Shown: positions 43,007 to 54,187 of the stretch, in pieces | Layout: each line of letters starts with the position of its first letter | Position numbering within the stretch: the stretch's first letter is position 1 | DNA from: Mycobacterium sp. 1164985.4 | Lineage (GTDB): Bacteria > Actinomycetota > Actinomycetes > Mycobacteriales > Mycobacteriaceae | NCBI RefSeq assembly: GCF_001668575.1 | Contig: NZ_LZMD01000033.1 | Coordinates: forward strand, 41,677 to 105,676 | DNA length: 64,000 nucleotides | Direction: 5' to 3' | Position numbers and translations under genes: made by a program | Notes under the pieces: generated by a model | Databases searched by the model: none | What the model was told of the DNA's origin: nothing | What the model saw: the letters and a program-made list of their open reading frames with translations, nothing else

Positions 43007-44793
43007 ATCGCCTCGATGTCGTCGGCGAACTTCTGCGCCACGACTTTTCGCTTGACCTTCAGCGTCGGAGTCAGCTCGCCGGTGTCCTCGGTGAAGTCGA
43101 CGGCCAAGATGCGGAACTTGCGGATCGCCTCGGCCTTCGACACCGCCTGGTTGGCCTCCTTGACCGCCAGATCGATCTCCGAGATCAGGTCGGGGTCGGT
43201 CGCCAGGTCACCTACCGAAGCGCCGGCACTCTTGCCGTTGCGCTCCTTCCACCCTTCGATCGCCTCGGGATCGATCGTGATCAGCGCGCCGATGAACGGT
43301 TTGGCGTCGCCCACCGCCATCGCCTGGCTGATCAACGGGTGTGCGCGCAACCGGTCCTCGAGTATCGCCGGTGCGACGTTCTTGCCGCCTGCGGTGACGA
43401 TGATCTCCTTCTTGCGGCCGATGATGGTCAGGAAGCCGTCCTCGTCGATCGCGCCGAGGTCGCCGGTGTGGAACCAGCCGTCGGAGAACACCGCGTTGGT
43501 CTCCGCGTCGTTGTTCCAGTATCCGGCGAACACGACGCCGCCCTTGACCAGCAGCTCGTCGTCGTCGTTGAGGCGCATGCTGTTGCCGGGCAACAGCTTT
43601 CCGACCGAACCGACCTTGATGTCGTCGATCCGGTTGACCGTGATCGCGGCGCTGGTCTCGGTCAGGCCGTAGCCCTCGTAGATGGTCAGGCCGACGCCGC
43701 GGTAGAAGTGCCCGAGCCGCGCGCCCAGCGGTGCGCCGCCGGAGATCGCTCCGCGACACTCACCGCCCAGCGCCGCCCGCAACTTGCCGTAGACGAGCTT
43801 GTCGAACACGGCGTGCTTGGCCCGCAGCAGCAGGCCCGGACCGCCGGTGTCATGAGCCTTGCTCCACTCGATGGCCGTCTCGGCCGCGATGTCGAAGATC
43901 CTGCCCTTGCCGTCGTTGCGGGCGTTCTGCTCGGCGGTGTTGTACACCTTTTCGAACACACGCGGCACCGACACCACGAGCGTCGGCTTGAATATCCCGA
44001 ACGTCGGCACCAGGTTCTTGATGTCGCTGGTGAAGCCGAGGGTGACCTTGTAGGTGAACGCCGCGAGTGTGATCGCACGGGCGAGCACGTGTGCCAGCGG
44101 CAGGAACACCAACATGCGCTCGCCCTTGTCGAGCAGCGTCGGGAAACACTCCTTCGCGCCGCGGATCTCGTGCACCAGGTTCGAATGGGTGAGCTGGCAT
44201 CCCTTCGGCTGGCCGGTGGTACCGGACGTGTAGACGAACGTCGCCGGGTCGCTGGCCTTGATGGCGGCCAACCGCTCGTCGAGCTGCTTGGGGTCGACCG
44301 ACTTACCCGCCGCGGCGAGCTCGTCGAGCGCGGGTGTGCCCGAGCCTTCGATCCGCAGCACCCCGCGCAGCGCGGGGAGCTCGTTCGTGAGGTGCTCGAT
44401 CTTGCCCGCATGCGCGTCGGTCTCCGCGATCACCAGAACCGAACCGGAGTCCCCGAGCACGAACTTCACCTGCTCGGCCGAGTTGGTCTCGTAGATCGGC
44501 ACGGTGCGCGCACCGGCGGCCAGGATCGCCAGGTCGAAGATGGGCCACTCATAACGGGTCGCGGACAGCAGCGCGACCCGGTCGCCCGGGGCCACCCCCT
44601 TGGCGATCAGACCGAGAGCGGTGGCGCGGATCTGTTCGGCCGCCTGCTTACACGTCACGTCGGTCCAGGAACCGTCGACGAGGCGACGGAAGATCACATG
44701 GTCGGGATCGTCGCGCTCATGGTCGAACACGGCGCTGACGACATTGTCGTGCTCGTCCACCGTGAAGGACGCGGGAACACTGAACTCACGCAC
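42994..44793 (-). CDS. fadD15: Long-chain acyl-CoA synthetase FadD15
   Basis: A 599-residue AMP-forming ligase that activates long-chain fatty acids to acyl-CoA. Motifs: [18 protein letters not shown] (P-loop, near residue 178), [12 protein letters not shown] near 368, and [16 protein letters not shown] near 440 with the ATP-binding aspartate, and [14 protein letters not shown] near 460. The C-terminal KRKVVAQKF carries the lysine region. It is the homologue of Rv2187. It starts with GTG. It converges on pimB and is divergent from the SRPBCC genes (89-base gap). Confidence 0.94.
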   Translation of the reverse strand: MREFSVPASFTVDEHDNVVSAVFDHERDDPDHVIFRRLVDGSWTDVTCKQAAEQIRATALGLIAKGVAPGDRVALLSATRYEWPIFDLAILAAGARTVPIYETNSAEQVKFVLGDSGSVLVIAETDAHAGKIEHLTNELPALRGVLRIEGSGTPALDELAAAGKSVDPKQLDERLAAIKASDPATFVYTSGTTGQPKGCQLTHSNLVHEIRGAKECFPTLLDKGERMLVFLPLAHVLARAITLAAFTYKVTLGFTSDIKNLVPTFGIFKPTLVVSVPRVFEKVYNTAEQNARNDGKGRIFDIAAETAIEWSKAHDTGGPGLLLRAKHAVFDKLVYGKLRAALGGECRGAISGGAPLGARLGHFYRGVGLTIYEGYGLTETSAAITVNRIDDIKVGSVGKLLPGNSMRLNDDDELLVKGGVVFAGYWNNDAETNAVFSDGWFHTGDLGAIDEDGFLTIIGRKKEIIVTAGGKNVAPAILEDRLRAHPLISQAMAVGDAKPFIGALITIDPEAIEGWKERNGKSAGASVGDLATDPDLISEIDLAVKEANQAVSKAEAIRKFRILAVDFTEDTGELTPTLKVKRKVVAQKFADDIEAIYTG

Positions 44794-44882
44794 GATCCTG
44801 GCCTCTCGATCCGGCTGCTCTTGCCGTATACACCCTAGTCGGCCGGGATCAGGGCCAGGTTCGTATGTGAAGCTGGTATGCC

Positions 44883-45284
44883 ATGAACAGCATTCAGATC
44901 GCGGACGACACGTTCGTCGCGGCTGACCCCGCCGAGGTCGGCCGCTACATCGCCGATCCCGCGAGCTGGCGTCGGTGGTGGCCCGACCTGCGGTTGACGG
45001 TCGTGGAGGACCGGGGCGACAAGGGCCACCGCTGGACGGTCACCGGGGCGCTCGTCGGCACGATGGAGGTGTGGCTGGAGCCGGTGCTCGACGGCGTCGT
45101 CCTGCACTACTTCCTGCACGCCGAGCCCGCGGGGGTGGCGGCCTGGCAGCTGGCCAAGATGAATCTGGCGAAGATGAACCACCGGCGACGGGTCGCGGGT
45201 AAGAACATGGCATTCGAGGTCAAGCAGCGGCTGGAGGCCACGCGTCCAGTGGGTGTGTCGCCGTTGGCCTCGGACGCGCCGTGA
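44883..45284 (+). CDS. SRPBCC-like protein (Rv2186c-like)
   Basis: A 133-residue protein with the beta-strand pattern of the START/polyketide-cyclase-like (SRPBCC) fold: an N-terminal strand followed by [21 protein letters not shown], then paired strands with conserved Trp residues. Such domains bind hydrophobic ligands. The ligand is unknown. It is 30 bases upstream of a second SRPBCC gene, matching the Rv2186c-Rv2185c pair in M. tuberculosis. The start ATG has a weak ribosome site. Confidence 0.8.
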   Translation: MNSIQIADDTFVAADPAEVGRYIADPASWRRWWPDLRLTVVEDRGDKGHRWTVTGALVGTMEVWLEPVLDGVVLHYFLHAEPAGVAAWQLAKMNLAKMNHRRRVAGKNMAFEVKQRLEATRPVGVSPLASDAP

Positions 45285-45313
45285 GTTTCAACAGGGGAGG
45301 GTAGATTTTCAAC

Positions 45314-45751
45314 GTGGCGGACAAAACGGCGCAAACCATCTACATCGATGCCGATCCCTCGACGGTCATGGACGTCATCGCGGACATCGGTTCCTATCCG
45401 GACTGGGTGGCCGAGTACAAGGAGACCGAGGTGCTCGAGGCCGACGCCGAGGGCTATCCGAAGACCGCCCGGCTGGTGCTGGATGCCGCCGTGCTCAAGG
45501 ACACCATGGTGTTGTCCTACGTCTGGCCGCCGGACCGTAAGTCGGTGACGTGGTCGCTGGTGTCGAGCTCGCTGCTGAAGTCGTTGGAAGGCGCATATCG
45601 ACTGTCGCCCAAGGGATCAGGGACCGACGTCACCTATGAGCTGTCTGTCGATCTGATCATCCCGATGATCGGACTGCTGAAGCGGAAGGCCGAACGTCGC
45701 CTCACCGACACCGCGCTGAAGGACCTCAAGAAACGAGTCGAGGCTGAGTGA
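45314..45751 (+). CDS. SRPBCC-family protein (Rv2185c/TB16.3-like)
   Basis: A 145-residue START-like protein. The first 40 residues (TIYIDADPSTVMDVIADIGSYPDW) and the SSSLLKSLEGAYRLSPKGSGTDVTYEL stretch, given here in parts, are typical of the polyketide-cyclase/dehydrase family; the C-terminal long helix (MIGLLKRKAERRLTDTALKD) closes the cavity. It probably binds a lipid; nothing more specific is visible. It starts with GTG and ends in TGA inside the likely translation-start region of the ATPase gene that follows. Confidence 0.88.
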   Translation: MADKTAQTIYIDADPSTVMDVIADIGSYPDWVAEYKETEVLEADAEGYPKTARLVLDAAVLKDTMVLSYVWPPDRKSVTWSLVSSSLLKSLEGAYRLSPKGSGTDVTYELSVDLIIPMIGLLKRKAERRLTDTALKDLKKRVEAE

Positions 45752-45752
45752 G

Positions 45753-47012
45753 CTGAACGCCACCGACCCGCCCGTCGCCAAGATCGGCCTGTTCGTCGGT
45801 AAAGGCGGAGTCGGCAAGTCGACGTTGGCGACGGCGACCGCCGTGCGTGATGCACGCGCGGGGCTGCGCGTATTGATCGTCTCGACCGATCAGGCGCACT
45901 CCATCGGAGACGTGCTCGGCGCCACCGTGACGCCGACCGGTTCACGCCTGCCCACCCGGGTGTTCACCGACGACGCCGACGCCGGGGGCGGCTCCCTGGA
46001 CGCGCTCGCGCTGGACACGCTGGCCCTGCTGGAGGCGCGTTGGCGCGAGATCGCCGGGCTGCTGTCGGACCGGTTCCCCGAGTCCGAATTGGGAAACGTT
46101 GCACCCGAAGAACTTTCGGCGTTGCCTGGTGTCCAGGAGGTGTTGGGCCTGCACGAGGTGGGCGAACTGGCGGCCTCGGGGCGGTGGGACCGCATCGTGG
46201 TGGACTGCGCGTCGACCGCCGATGCGCTGCGCATGCTCACCCTGCCCGCGACGTTCGGTCTCTACCTGGAACGGGCGTGGCCGCGGCATCGGCGGCTGTC
46301 CACCGGCGCCGACGACCCGCACACCGCGGCCGTCGTCGCGCTGTTCGAACGCGTCAGCGCGGGCACCGAAGTGCTCTCCGCGATGCTGACCGACGGTTCG
46401 AAGGTCAGCGCCCACCTGGTTATGACGGCCGAGCGCGTAGTCGCCGCCGAAGCGGCCCGCACCCTGGGTTCGCTGGCGCTGATGGGTGTTCAGGTCGCCG
46501 AGCTGATCGTCAATCAGATACTCGTACAAGACGATTCGTACGAATACCGCAACCTGCCCGAGCATCCCGCCTTCGACTGGTACACCGAGCGGATCTCCGA
46601 ACAGCGTGCCGTCCTCGACCAGCTCGACGCGACCATCGGCGACGTCCAACTCGTGCTGGTCCCGCACCTGGCCGGCGAACCGATCGGCGCCAAGGCGCTC
46701 GGTGAGCTGCTCGACTGTGCGCGCCGACGCGACGGGTCGCCCCCGCCGGGACCGCTGCGCCCGATCGTCGACCGCGAGTCGGGCTCCGGCCTCGAATCGG
46801 TGTACCGGTTGCGGCTAGAGTTGCCGCAGGTCGACTCCTCGGCGCTGACGCTGGGCCGGGTCGACGACGACCTGATCATCGGCGCGGGCGGATTGCGGCG
46901 CCGGGTCCGATTGGCGTCCGTATTGCGAAGATGCGTCGTACTGGACGCGCAGCTGCGAGGGTGTGAGTTGACCGTGCGGTTCCGACCGAATCCGGAGGTG
47001 TGGCCGAAGTGA
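45753..47012 (+). CDS. ArsA/GET3-like ATPase (Rv2184c-like), start codon non-canonical
   Basis: About 419 residues. The P-loop VGKGGVGKSTLA lies at 45795-45830, and VLIVSTDQAHSIGDVLG gives the switch region of ArsA-type deviant Walker ATPases. Between the last in-frame stop (45717-45719) and base 45824 there is no ATG, GTG or TTG: the first such codon (TTG 45825) is inside the P-loop helix and would remove it. Candidates are CTG at 45753 (GAGG nine bases upstream) or CTG at 45744; a sequence error is the alternative. The client protein is unknown; GET3-like proteins handle membrane proteins. The stop overlaps the next gene. Confidence 0.75.
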   Translation: MNATDPPVAKIGLFVGKGGVGKSTLATATAVRDARAGLRVLIVSTDQAHSIGDVLGATVTPTGSRLPTRVFTDDADAGGGSLDALALDTLALLEARWREIAGLLSDRFPESELGNVAPEELSALPGVQEVLGLHEVGELAASGRWDRIVVDCASTADALRMLTLPATFGLYLERAWPRHRRLSTGADDPHTAAVVALFERVSAGTEVLSAMLTDGSKVSAHLVMTAERVVAAEAARTLGSLALMGVQVAELIVNQILVQDDSYEYRNLPEHPAFDWYTERISEQRAVLDQLDATIGDVQLVLVPHLAGEPIGAKALGELLDCARRRDGSPPPGPLRPIVDRESGSGLESVYRLRLELPQVDSSALTLGRVDDDLIIGAGGLRRRVRLASVLRRCVVLDAQLRGCELTVRFRPNPEVWPK

Positions 47013-47392
47013 CGACGCCGCACGCCGACCTCGGCCCGGAGTTGCGGGCGCTCGCGCAGGCCATCCTCGACAAGCTCGACCCCGCCGTGCGGCTGGCCGC
47101 CGCCCGCGCGACGACCGGCACCGCGGGCAAGTGCCAGCAGGTGTGGTGCCCGGTGTGTGCACTCGCCGCGCTTGCCGCCGGCGAAGCGCACCCGCTGCTG
47201 ACCGTCATCGCCGAGCACAGCGTCGCGCTGCTCGCGGTGGTCCGCGCGATCCTCGAACAGGCCGACGCCGCGGCGGGGCCACAAGGTCCGCCGGACGGGC
47301 CGCCTCCACCGCCGAGCGATCCTGGCCAGAACGGCTCCGAGCCGCAAGGGCCGGGGCGTTATCAGCACATCCCGGTCACCGTCGAGGAGTAG
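47009..47392 (+). CDS. Conserved hypothetical protein (Rv2183c-like)
   Basis: A 127-residue protein with a helical body and a Pro/Gly-rich C-terminus (about 85-115). A cysteine cluster, KCQQVWCPVCALAAL (three Cys near residues 42-50), suggests metal binding or redox chemistry. The GTG at 47009 overlaps the previous stop as GTGA; a GTG at 47000 in the same frame is also possible. It follows the ArsA-like ATPase with 4 bases of overlap, as in M. tuberculosis, so the two may work together. Function unknown. Confidence 0.8.
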   Translation: MTTPHADLGPELRALAQAILDKLDPAVRLAAARATTGTAGKCQQVWCPVCALAALAAGEAHPLLTVIAEHSVALLAVVRAILEQADAAAGPQGPPDGPPPPPSDPGQNGSEPQGPGRYQHIPVTVEE

Positions 47393-47475
47393 TCTTGCGC
47401 GCTGTGGTCGCATCCACAGTGCGTGGGTAAAGTTGTCGCAGAACACCGGCCGGTGTTCGATCACCGGGAGGGCCC

Positions 47476-48201
47476 ATGTGGTATTGGCTGTTCAAGTACA
47501 TCTTCATGGGACCCGTGCTGTCGTTGCTGGGACGGCCGAAAGTCGAAGGGCTGGAGCATGTTCCGCCGTCCGGCGCGGCGATTCTGGCCAGTAACCACCT
47601 CGCGGTCGCGGACAGCTTTTATTTGCCTTTGGTGGTCAGCCGCAGGATAACGTTCCTGGCCAAGGCCGAGTACTTCACCGGCACCGGCCTGAAGGGTTGG
47701 TTCACCCGCTGGTTCTACACCGTCGCCGGTCAGGTGCCTATCGACCGCACGGACGCCGACAGCGCGCAGAGCGCGCTGAACACCGCGGCCCGCATCCTCG
47801 GCGAGGGCAAGCTCCTCGGCATGTACCCCGAGGGCACCCGCTCGCCGGACGGCCGGCTCTACAAGGGCAAGACCGGTCTCGCGCGGCTGGCGCTGGAGAC
47901 GGGTGTGCCCGTCATTCCGGTCGCGATGATCGGAACCGACGTCGTCAACCCGCCCGGCAGCAAGATGTGGCGTTTCGGCCGGGTTCAGGTGAAGTTCGGT
48001 ACCCCGATGGACTTCAGCCGGTTCGAGGGCCTGGCGGGCAACCGCTTTATCGAGCGCGCGGTCATCGACGAGGTGATGTACGAGCTGATGCGGCTGTCCG
48101 GTCAGGAGTACGTCGACCTCTACGCCGCCGACATCAAGGAGGGTAAAGCCGACGACACGACAAAGCCGTCGGCCCGAATGCCCGAGGTAGCCGCCGGCTG
48201 A
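47476..48201 (+). CDS. 1-acylglycerol-3-phosphate O-acyltransferase family protein (Rv2182c-like)
   Basis: A 241-residue PlsC-type acyltransferase. The HX4D catalytic motif is in SNHLAVADS (near residue 37), and the phosphate-binding MYPEGTRSPDG motif near residue 116. It attaches acyl chains to lysophosphatidic acid or a related acceptor at the membrane in phospholipid synthesis; the acceptor is inferred only from family. It is 84 bases downstream of the Rv2183c-like gene and converges on mptC. Confidence 0.88.
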   Translation: MWYWLFKYIFMGPVLSLLGRPKVEGLEHVPPSGAAILASNHLAVADSFYLPLVVSRRITFLAKAEYFTGTGLKGWFTRWFYTVAGQVPIDRTDADSAQSALNTAARILGEGKLLGMYPEGTRSPDGRLYKGKTGLARLALETGVPVIPVAMIGTDVVNPPGSKMWRFGRVQVKFGTPMDFSRFEGLAGNRFIERAVIDEVMYELMRLSGQEYVDLYAADIKEGKADDTTKPSARMPEVAAG

Positions 48202-48211
48202 GCCCGGCCGC

Positions 48212-49489
48212 CTAGTTGACCGCTGGCACAGGCGCGGCGCCCACGACCGGCCTGCTGCGCTCCGCGGGAGCCACCGTCAGCGATCCAGCCGCGACGATCA
48301 CCGCGATCGCCCACCATACGTAGGAGCCCCCGGCCAGCTGGCGCCACAGCGACGCGGCGGTCTCCTGGTGCTCGGGCATCAGCGTGATCGGCGTCCACAC
48401 CATCAAGGCGAAGCCCGCGGCCGTCACCACGGCCAGCGCCGCATGCCGCATCCGATAGGCCACCAGCGCTGTGACGAGAAGCGTCGGCAGCGCCCACACC
48501 CAGTGGTGCGACCAGGACACCGGCGAGACCACCAATCCGAACATCGCCACGCAGATCAGCGCGAGCACCGGCTGATCGGCCTTCAGCACGCGCCGCACCG
48601 CCCAGACGGTGACGGCCAGCACGGCGAAGCACGCCGCGACCCACAACACGAACCGCGGGCCCTCGCCGAGTCCCAGCCGGGCCAGCGCCCCGGCGATGTT
48701 CTGGTTCGTGTTCAGCGTCGCCGTGCCGATGCGATCGGTGTTGCGCACGGTCTCGGTCCAGTACTCGAGGGAGTCGCGCCAGGCGAACGTGAGCCCGATC
48801 AGCGTGGCGACGACGGCCGACACGACCGTGACCACCACTGCGCGCACGTCGCGGCGCAGCATGAAGTACAGCAGGAACACCGCGGGGGTGAGCTTGAGAG
48901 CGATCGCCAGGCCGAGCAGCATGCCCCGCGGCCATGGTGTACGGCGCGGCACGCAATCCGCGATCACCAGCGTCATCAGCACGACGTTGATCTGCCCGAA
49001 GTCGAAGTTGGACCTGATCGGTTCCAGATAGACCACCGCCGGGGCGACGACGGCCGCGGCCAGCCACGCCCGCCGCACCCACGCCGGTTCGGTGGTCACC
49101 GAGGTCTGGGGCCAGACGTCACACCGGTGCAGCACGATCGTCACCGCGACGACGAGCAGCACCAGGGTGGTCACCGTGATCGCGACACTGGCCGCTTCCA
49201 GCGACAGTAGCGCGAAGGGCGCGAACGCTACGGCGGCCAGCGGCGGGTAGGTGAACGGCAGGTCGAGGCCGCCCCTGGTGTGGAACATCGCGCCGTCGGC
49301 GTAGAGCGGCCTGCCGTCCAGCCAGGCCTGGCCACCCATCCGGTAGACGTCGACGTCGATGCGGTAGGGCATCCGGCCGAGCAAACGCCAGCCCGCCCAG
49401 ACCAACGCGGCCAAGGTCAGCAGTTGAAACAGCCGCCAGGCGAGCGTTGGCCCCCAACCAGCCCCGCCGGGCGACCGCCACGTACTCAT
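48212..49489 (-). CDS. mptC: Alpha-1,2-mannosyltransferase MptC (GT-C, LM/LAM branching)
   Basis: A 425-residue polytopic protein of the GT87 GT-C family with about ten hydrophobic segments. The first extracytoplasmic loop carries [18 protein letters not shown] (near residue 42), with the acidic catalytic motif of GT-C enzymes, and [14 protein letters not shown] (near 158). Its M. tuberculosis homologue Rv2181 adds alpha-1,2-mannose branches to lipomannan and lipoarabinomannan from polyprenyl-phosphomannose on the outer side of the membrane. The start ATG at 49489 (MSTWRSP) is supported by homology; an upstream GTG at 49543 is possible. Confidence 0.9.
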   Translation of the reverse strand: MSTWRSPGGAGWGPTLAWRLFQLLTLAALVWAGWRLLGRMPYRIDVDVYRMGGQAWLDGRPLYADGAMFHTRGGLDLPFTYPPLAAVAFAPFALLSLEAASVAITVTTLVLLVVAVTIVLHRCDVWPQTSVTTEPAWVRRAWLAAAVVAPAVVYLEPIRSNFDFGQINVVLMTLVIADCVPRRTPWPRGMLLGLAIALKLTPAVFLLYFMLRRDVRAVVVTVVSAVVATLIGLTFAWRDSLEYWTETVRNTDRIGTATLNTNQNIAGALARLGLGEGPRFVLWVAACFAVLAVTVWAVRRVLKADQPVLALICVAMFGLVVSPVSWSHHWVWALPTLLVTALVAYRMRHAALAVVTAAGFALMVWTPITLMPEHQETAASLWRQLAGGSYVWWAIAVIVAAGSLTVAPAERSRPVVGAAPVPAVN

Positions 49490-49573
49490 GTCACCGACCA
49501 GACTATCCGGGCACCACGGCGCGTCGGCCGGTATCCCGGGCACGACACGCGCAGGTCGGCGTAAGTTTTCTGC

Positions 49574-50473
49574 GTGCTCGCGGACTTACACCTCGTGTTC
49601 GGCGTCCCGCACGCGCGGATGCCGCTCGTGTTCTGCCTGATCGCGTTCATCCTGACGTTCTTCGTGACCCGCACGATCGTGCGGTACATCCGCAGCCACG
49701 CCAACACCGACGCACCCCGCAAGTGGTGGCAGCCGCGCAACATCTCTGTTTCGAAGGCACAGGGCGCTGGGCTGCACATCCACCACGTGGTGATCGGCGT
49801 TGTCCTGGTCATGATCTCCGGTGTGACGATGGTGACGTTGGGCGTTGACGGGGGAGTACCCGAATTCACGGTGGCGGCAATCTTTTTCGGAGTCGGCGCG
49901 GCCCTGGTGCTCGACGAGTTCGCGCTGATCCTGCATCTCCAGGACGTCTACTGGGCCGAGGACGGCAGGACCTCGGTCGATGCGGTCTTCGCGGCGGTCG
50001 CGGTCGCCGGCCTGCTGATCTTGGGTTTCAACCCGCTGTCGTTCTTCGACATCGACATCTGGCGCAACGACCACTCGGTGATCGCACGGGCGGGGGTGAT
50101 CGTGGCGGCCGTGCTGACCCTGATGCTGGCCGTCATCGTGCTGCTCAAGGGAAAGGTGTGGACGGGCCTGGTGGGGATGTTCTTGACCCCGCTGCTGTTC
50201 GTCGGCGCGATCCGGTTGTCGCGGCCGCATGCGCCGTGGGCACGCTGGCGTTACACCAACCGCCCCCGCAAGATGCATCGGGCGCTGGAACGCGAACGCT
50301 GGCTGCGCCGGCCGGTGGTGCAGGCCAAGCTCTGGCTGCAGGACGCCATCGCGGGGATGCCGAAGTTTCCCGACGATGCCAAGGTGGACGAACAACTCGA
50401 CCGCGAGATCCACGCCGCGCCCGCTCCGAAGGACCGGGCGGTCGCGGTGGAACCCGAAAAGGAACCCGCGTAG
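49574..50473 (+). CDS. Integral membrane protein (Rv2180c-like)
   Basis: A 299-residue protein with about six transmembrane helices in residues 14-210 and a charged cytoplasmic tail of about 85 residues that includes an Arg-rich segment ([19 protein letters not shown]). The [10 protein letters not shown] and [10 protein letters not shown] segments are characteristic of a mycobacterial membrane family of unknown function. It starts with GTG, overlaps the ribonuclease gene by one base (TAGTG), and is divergent from mptC with 84 bases between. Confidence 0.82.
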   Translation: MLADLHLVFGVPHARMPLVFCLIAFILTFFVTRTIVRYIRSHANTDAPRKWWQPRNISVSKAQGAGLHIHHVVIGVVLVMISGVTMVTLGVDGGVPEFTVAAIFFGVGAALVLDEFALILHLQDVYWAEDGRTSVDAVFAAVAVAGLLILGFNPLSFFDIDIWRNDHSVIARAGVIVAAVLTLMLAVIVLLKGKVWTGLVGMFLTPLLFVGAIRLSRPHAPWARWRYTNRPRKMHRALERERWLRRPVVQAKLWLQDAIAGMPKFPDDAKVDEQLDREIHAAPAPKDRAVAVEPEKEPA

Positions 50474-50970
50474 TGCGCTACTTCTACGACACCGAGTTCA
50501 TCGACAACGGGCGCACCATCGAACTGATCTCGATCGGCATCGCCGCCGAGGATGGTCGCGAATATTACGCGGTGTCAACCGAATTCAATCCCGAGCGGGC
50601 CGGCAGCTGGGTGCGCAAGCATGTGCTGCCGAAGCTTCCTCCGCCGGCGTCGCAGCTGTGGCGCTCGCGCCGCCAGATCCGCTCGGAGCTGGAGGACTTC
50701 TTCGGCATCGACGGCGACGAGCCGATCGAGCTGTGGGCCTGGGTGGGCGCCTACGACCACGTCGTGCTGTGCCAGCTGTGGGGTCCGATGACCGATCTGC
50801 CGCCGGCGATCCCGCGCTTCACCCGCGAGCTGCGCCAGTTCTGGGAGGAGCGCGGTTCGCCGCGGATGCCGCCGCGCCCCCGCGACGCCCACGACGCGCT
50901 GGTCGACGCTCGCCACAATCTGCGGCGGTTCCAGCTGATGACCACGGGGGAAGCGCCGGGCCAGCGGTGA
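50473..50970 (+). CDS. 3'-5' exoribonuclease (Rv2179c-like, DEDDh)
   Basis: A 165-residue RNase H-fold exonuclease. YFYDTEFIDNG (residues 3-13) provides the Asp-Glu pair; YDHVVL near residue 94 the second Asp; and HDALVDARHNL near residue 140 the final His/Asp. The M. tuberculosis homologue has a solved structure and 3'-5' exoribonuclease activity on overhanging double-stranded RNA. It starts with GTG overlapping the previous stop (TAGTG). aroG starts 33 bases downstream. Confidence 0.92.
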   Translation: MRYFYDTEFIDNGRTIELISIGIAAEDGREYYAVSTEFNPERAGSWVRKHVLPKLPPPASQLWRSRRQIRSELEDFFGIDGDEPIELWAWVGAYDHVVLCQLWGPMTDLPPAIPRFTRELRQFWEERGSPRMPPRPRDAHDALVDARHNLRRFQLMTTGEAPGQR

Positions 50971-52565
<1,595 letters not shown>

Positions 52566-52569
<4 letters not shown>

Positions 52570-53750
52570 ATCAGGTTCATCAGGTTGGTGCCTGCCGTCC
52601 ATGCGCCGGCGGCGATCAGCGCGGTCAACGTGATGACGGCGGTGACCCAGAACAGCAGGGCGCGCCGGGCACGCTGCCTGGCCCAGTAGAACTCCTCGAT
52701 GTCGATTCCGGCGAACCGTCCCGAGACAGGCTCGTATTCGGACTCAGGGCGGTCGTCGCGCGGTAGCGTGCGGGTCGCCTGTCGTGGCGCGGGCGGAGCC
52801 GTCGCCGGCGCCGGTGCGGGACGCATGGTGGCCGCGGTGTGCTGCGCGGAGTGGCGCGGGGCGGGCACCCGGAACGGCGGCAGCCCGAGTTCGTCGACGA
52901 TCGCGTCCAGATCGTCGCGCATCTCGCGGGCGTCGGCGTATCTCCGGGCCGGATCGCGTGCGGTCGCGCGCAGTACCAGATCGTCGAATTGCACTGGGAC
53001 ACCGGCGATCACCGAACTCGGCGCTGGTACGTCGTTGTCCATCCGCTGATAGGCCACCGCGAGGGCCGAGTCACCGGCGAACGGGGTGTGGCCGGTCAGC
53101 AGTTCGTAGGTCAGGATGCCCGCCGAGTAGACGTCGCTGCGGGGATCCGCGTCGCCGGTGCTGACCTGTTCGGGCGAGAGATACGCCGCGGTGCCCAGGA
53201 TGACGCTGGTCGAGGTGATCTTCGCTTCGGCGACGGCCCGCACCAGCCCGAAGTCGGCGATCTTGACGTCGCCGTCGTCGGAGATCAGCACGTTCTCGGG
53301 TTTGACGTCGCGGTGCACCAGGCCGGCGCGGTGCGCTGCGGCCAACCCGCCGAGGACCGGGCCGAGCACCGCCGCGGCGGCGTGCGGGGGCATCGGCCCG
53401 CGCTCGCGCAGCAGCTCTCGCAGCGTTCCGCCCTCCACGAGCTCCATCACCAAGAACGGGGGAGGACCGCCCACCCGGCCACCGCCCTGGTCGTGCACGG
53501 CGACAAGGCCGGGGTCGGCCAACCGCGCCACGGCGCGGGCCTCACGCTGGAAGCGGGTGAGAAACTGTGCGTCGCCCGCGTACCGGGTGTCCATCACCTT
53601 CAGCGCGACGGGCCGATCGAGGCGCAGATCCAATCCGCGGTACACCGCCGACATGCCGCCGGTCGCGATCATGACGTCGACGCGGTACCGGCCGTCGAGC
53701 ACGGTTCCCAGCAGCGGGTCCGTGCGCGGATAGGCCTCCATCGGAGACAT
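52566..53750 (-). CDS. pknL: Serine/threonine-protein kinase PknL
   Basis: A 394-residue membrane Hanks-type kinase. Kinase domain (about residues 18-285): GGMSAVYRG glycine loop near 32, RPVALKV with the ATP-binding lysine near 48, HRDVKPEN catalytic loop near 145 and ADFGLV metal motif near 163, then TSTSVILGTAAYLSPEQ activation loop. A Pro/Ala/Thr-rich linker leads to one transmembrane helix near the C-terminus (about 368-388) with a very short outer segment and no PASTA domains, as in M. tuberculosis PknL. It is divergent from the Rv2175c homologue, a known substrate of PknL. The stop lies in a tandem repeat. Confidence 0.94.
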
Positions 53751-53782
53751 GTTACGGAGCCATCGGATTTAGACTCGGTGCG

Positions 53783-54187
53783 GTGAGCAGCATTCCGGCC
53801 GCCGACGACGTCCTCGATCCCGCCGAAGACGTCTACGACCTACCCACCGTCGCCGAGATGCTCGGCATCGCGGTGACCAAAGTGCACCAACAACTGCGGG
53901 ACGGCCAGCTGATCGGCGTGCGCCGTAACGGCGTGGTGGTGATTCCGAAGGTCTTCTTCGACGACAACGGCCACGTCGTCAAGAGCCTGCCCGGCCTACT
54001 CGTCGTCTTGCGGGACGGGGGCTACCACGACACCGAGATCGTGCGTTGGCTCTTCACGCCCGACGAGTCGTTGTCGATCCGGCGTGACGGCACGACCGAA
54101 GAACTGCCTAATGCCCGGCCGGTTGATGCTCTTCACTCGCATCAGGCCCGTGAGGTGGTTCGCCGGGCCCAGGCTCTGGCCTATTGA
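53783..54187 (+). CDS. DNA-binding protein, PknL substrate homologue (Rv2175c-like)
   Basis: A 134-residue protein with a winged helix-turn-helix: TVAEMLGIAVTKVHQQLRDGQLIGVRRNGVVVIP (given across residues 25-58) is the DNA-recognition unit. In M. tuberculosis, PknL phosphorylates Rv2175c and this prevents DNA binding. The N-terminus here differs in detail from the phosphosite region there. It starts with GTG and shares a 32-base divergent region with pknL. Its last 80 bases overlap, tail to tail, the end of mptA, and its TGA lies in a 24-base tandem repeat. Confidence 0.92.
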   Translation: MSSIPAADDVLDPAEDVYDLPTVAEMLGIAVTKVHQQLRDGQLIGVRRNGVVVIPKVFFDDNGHVVKSLPGLLVVLRDGGYHDTEIVRWLFTPDESLSIRRDGTTEELPNARPVDALHSHQAREVVRRAQALAY

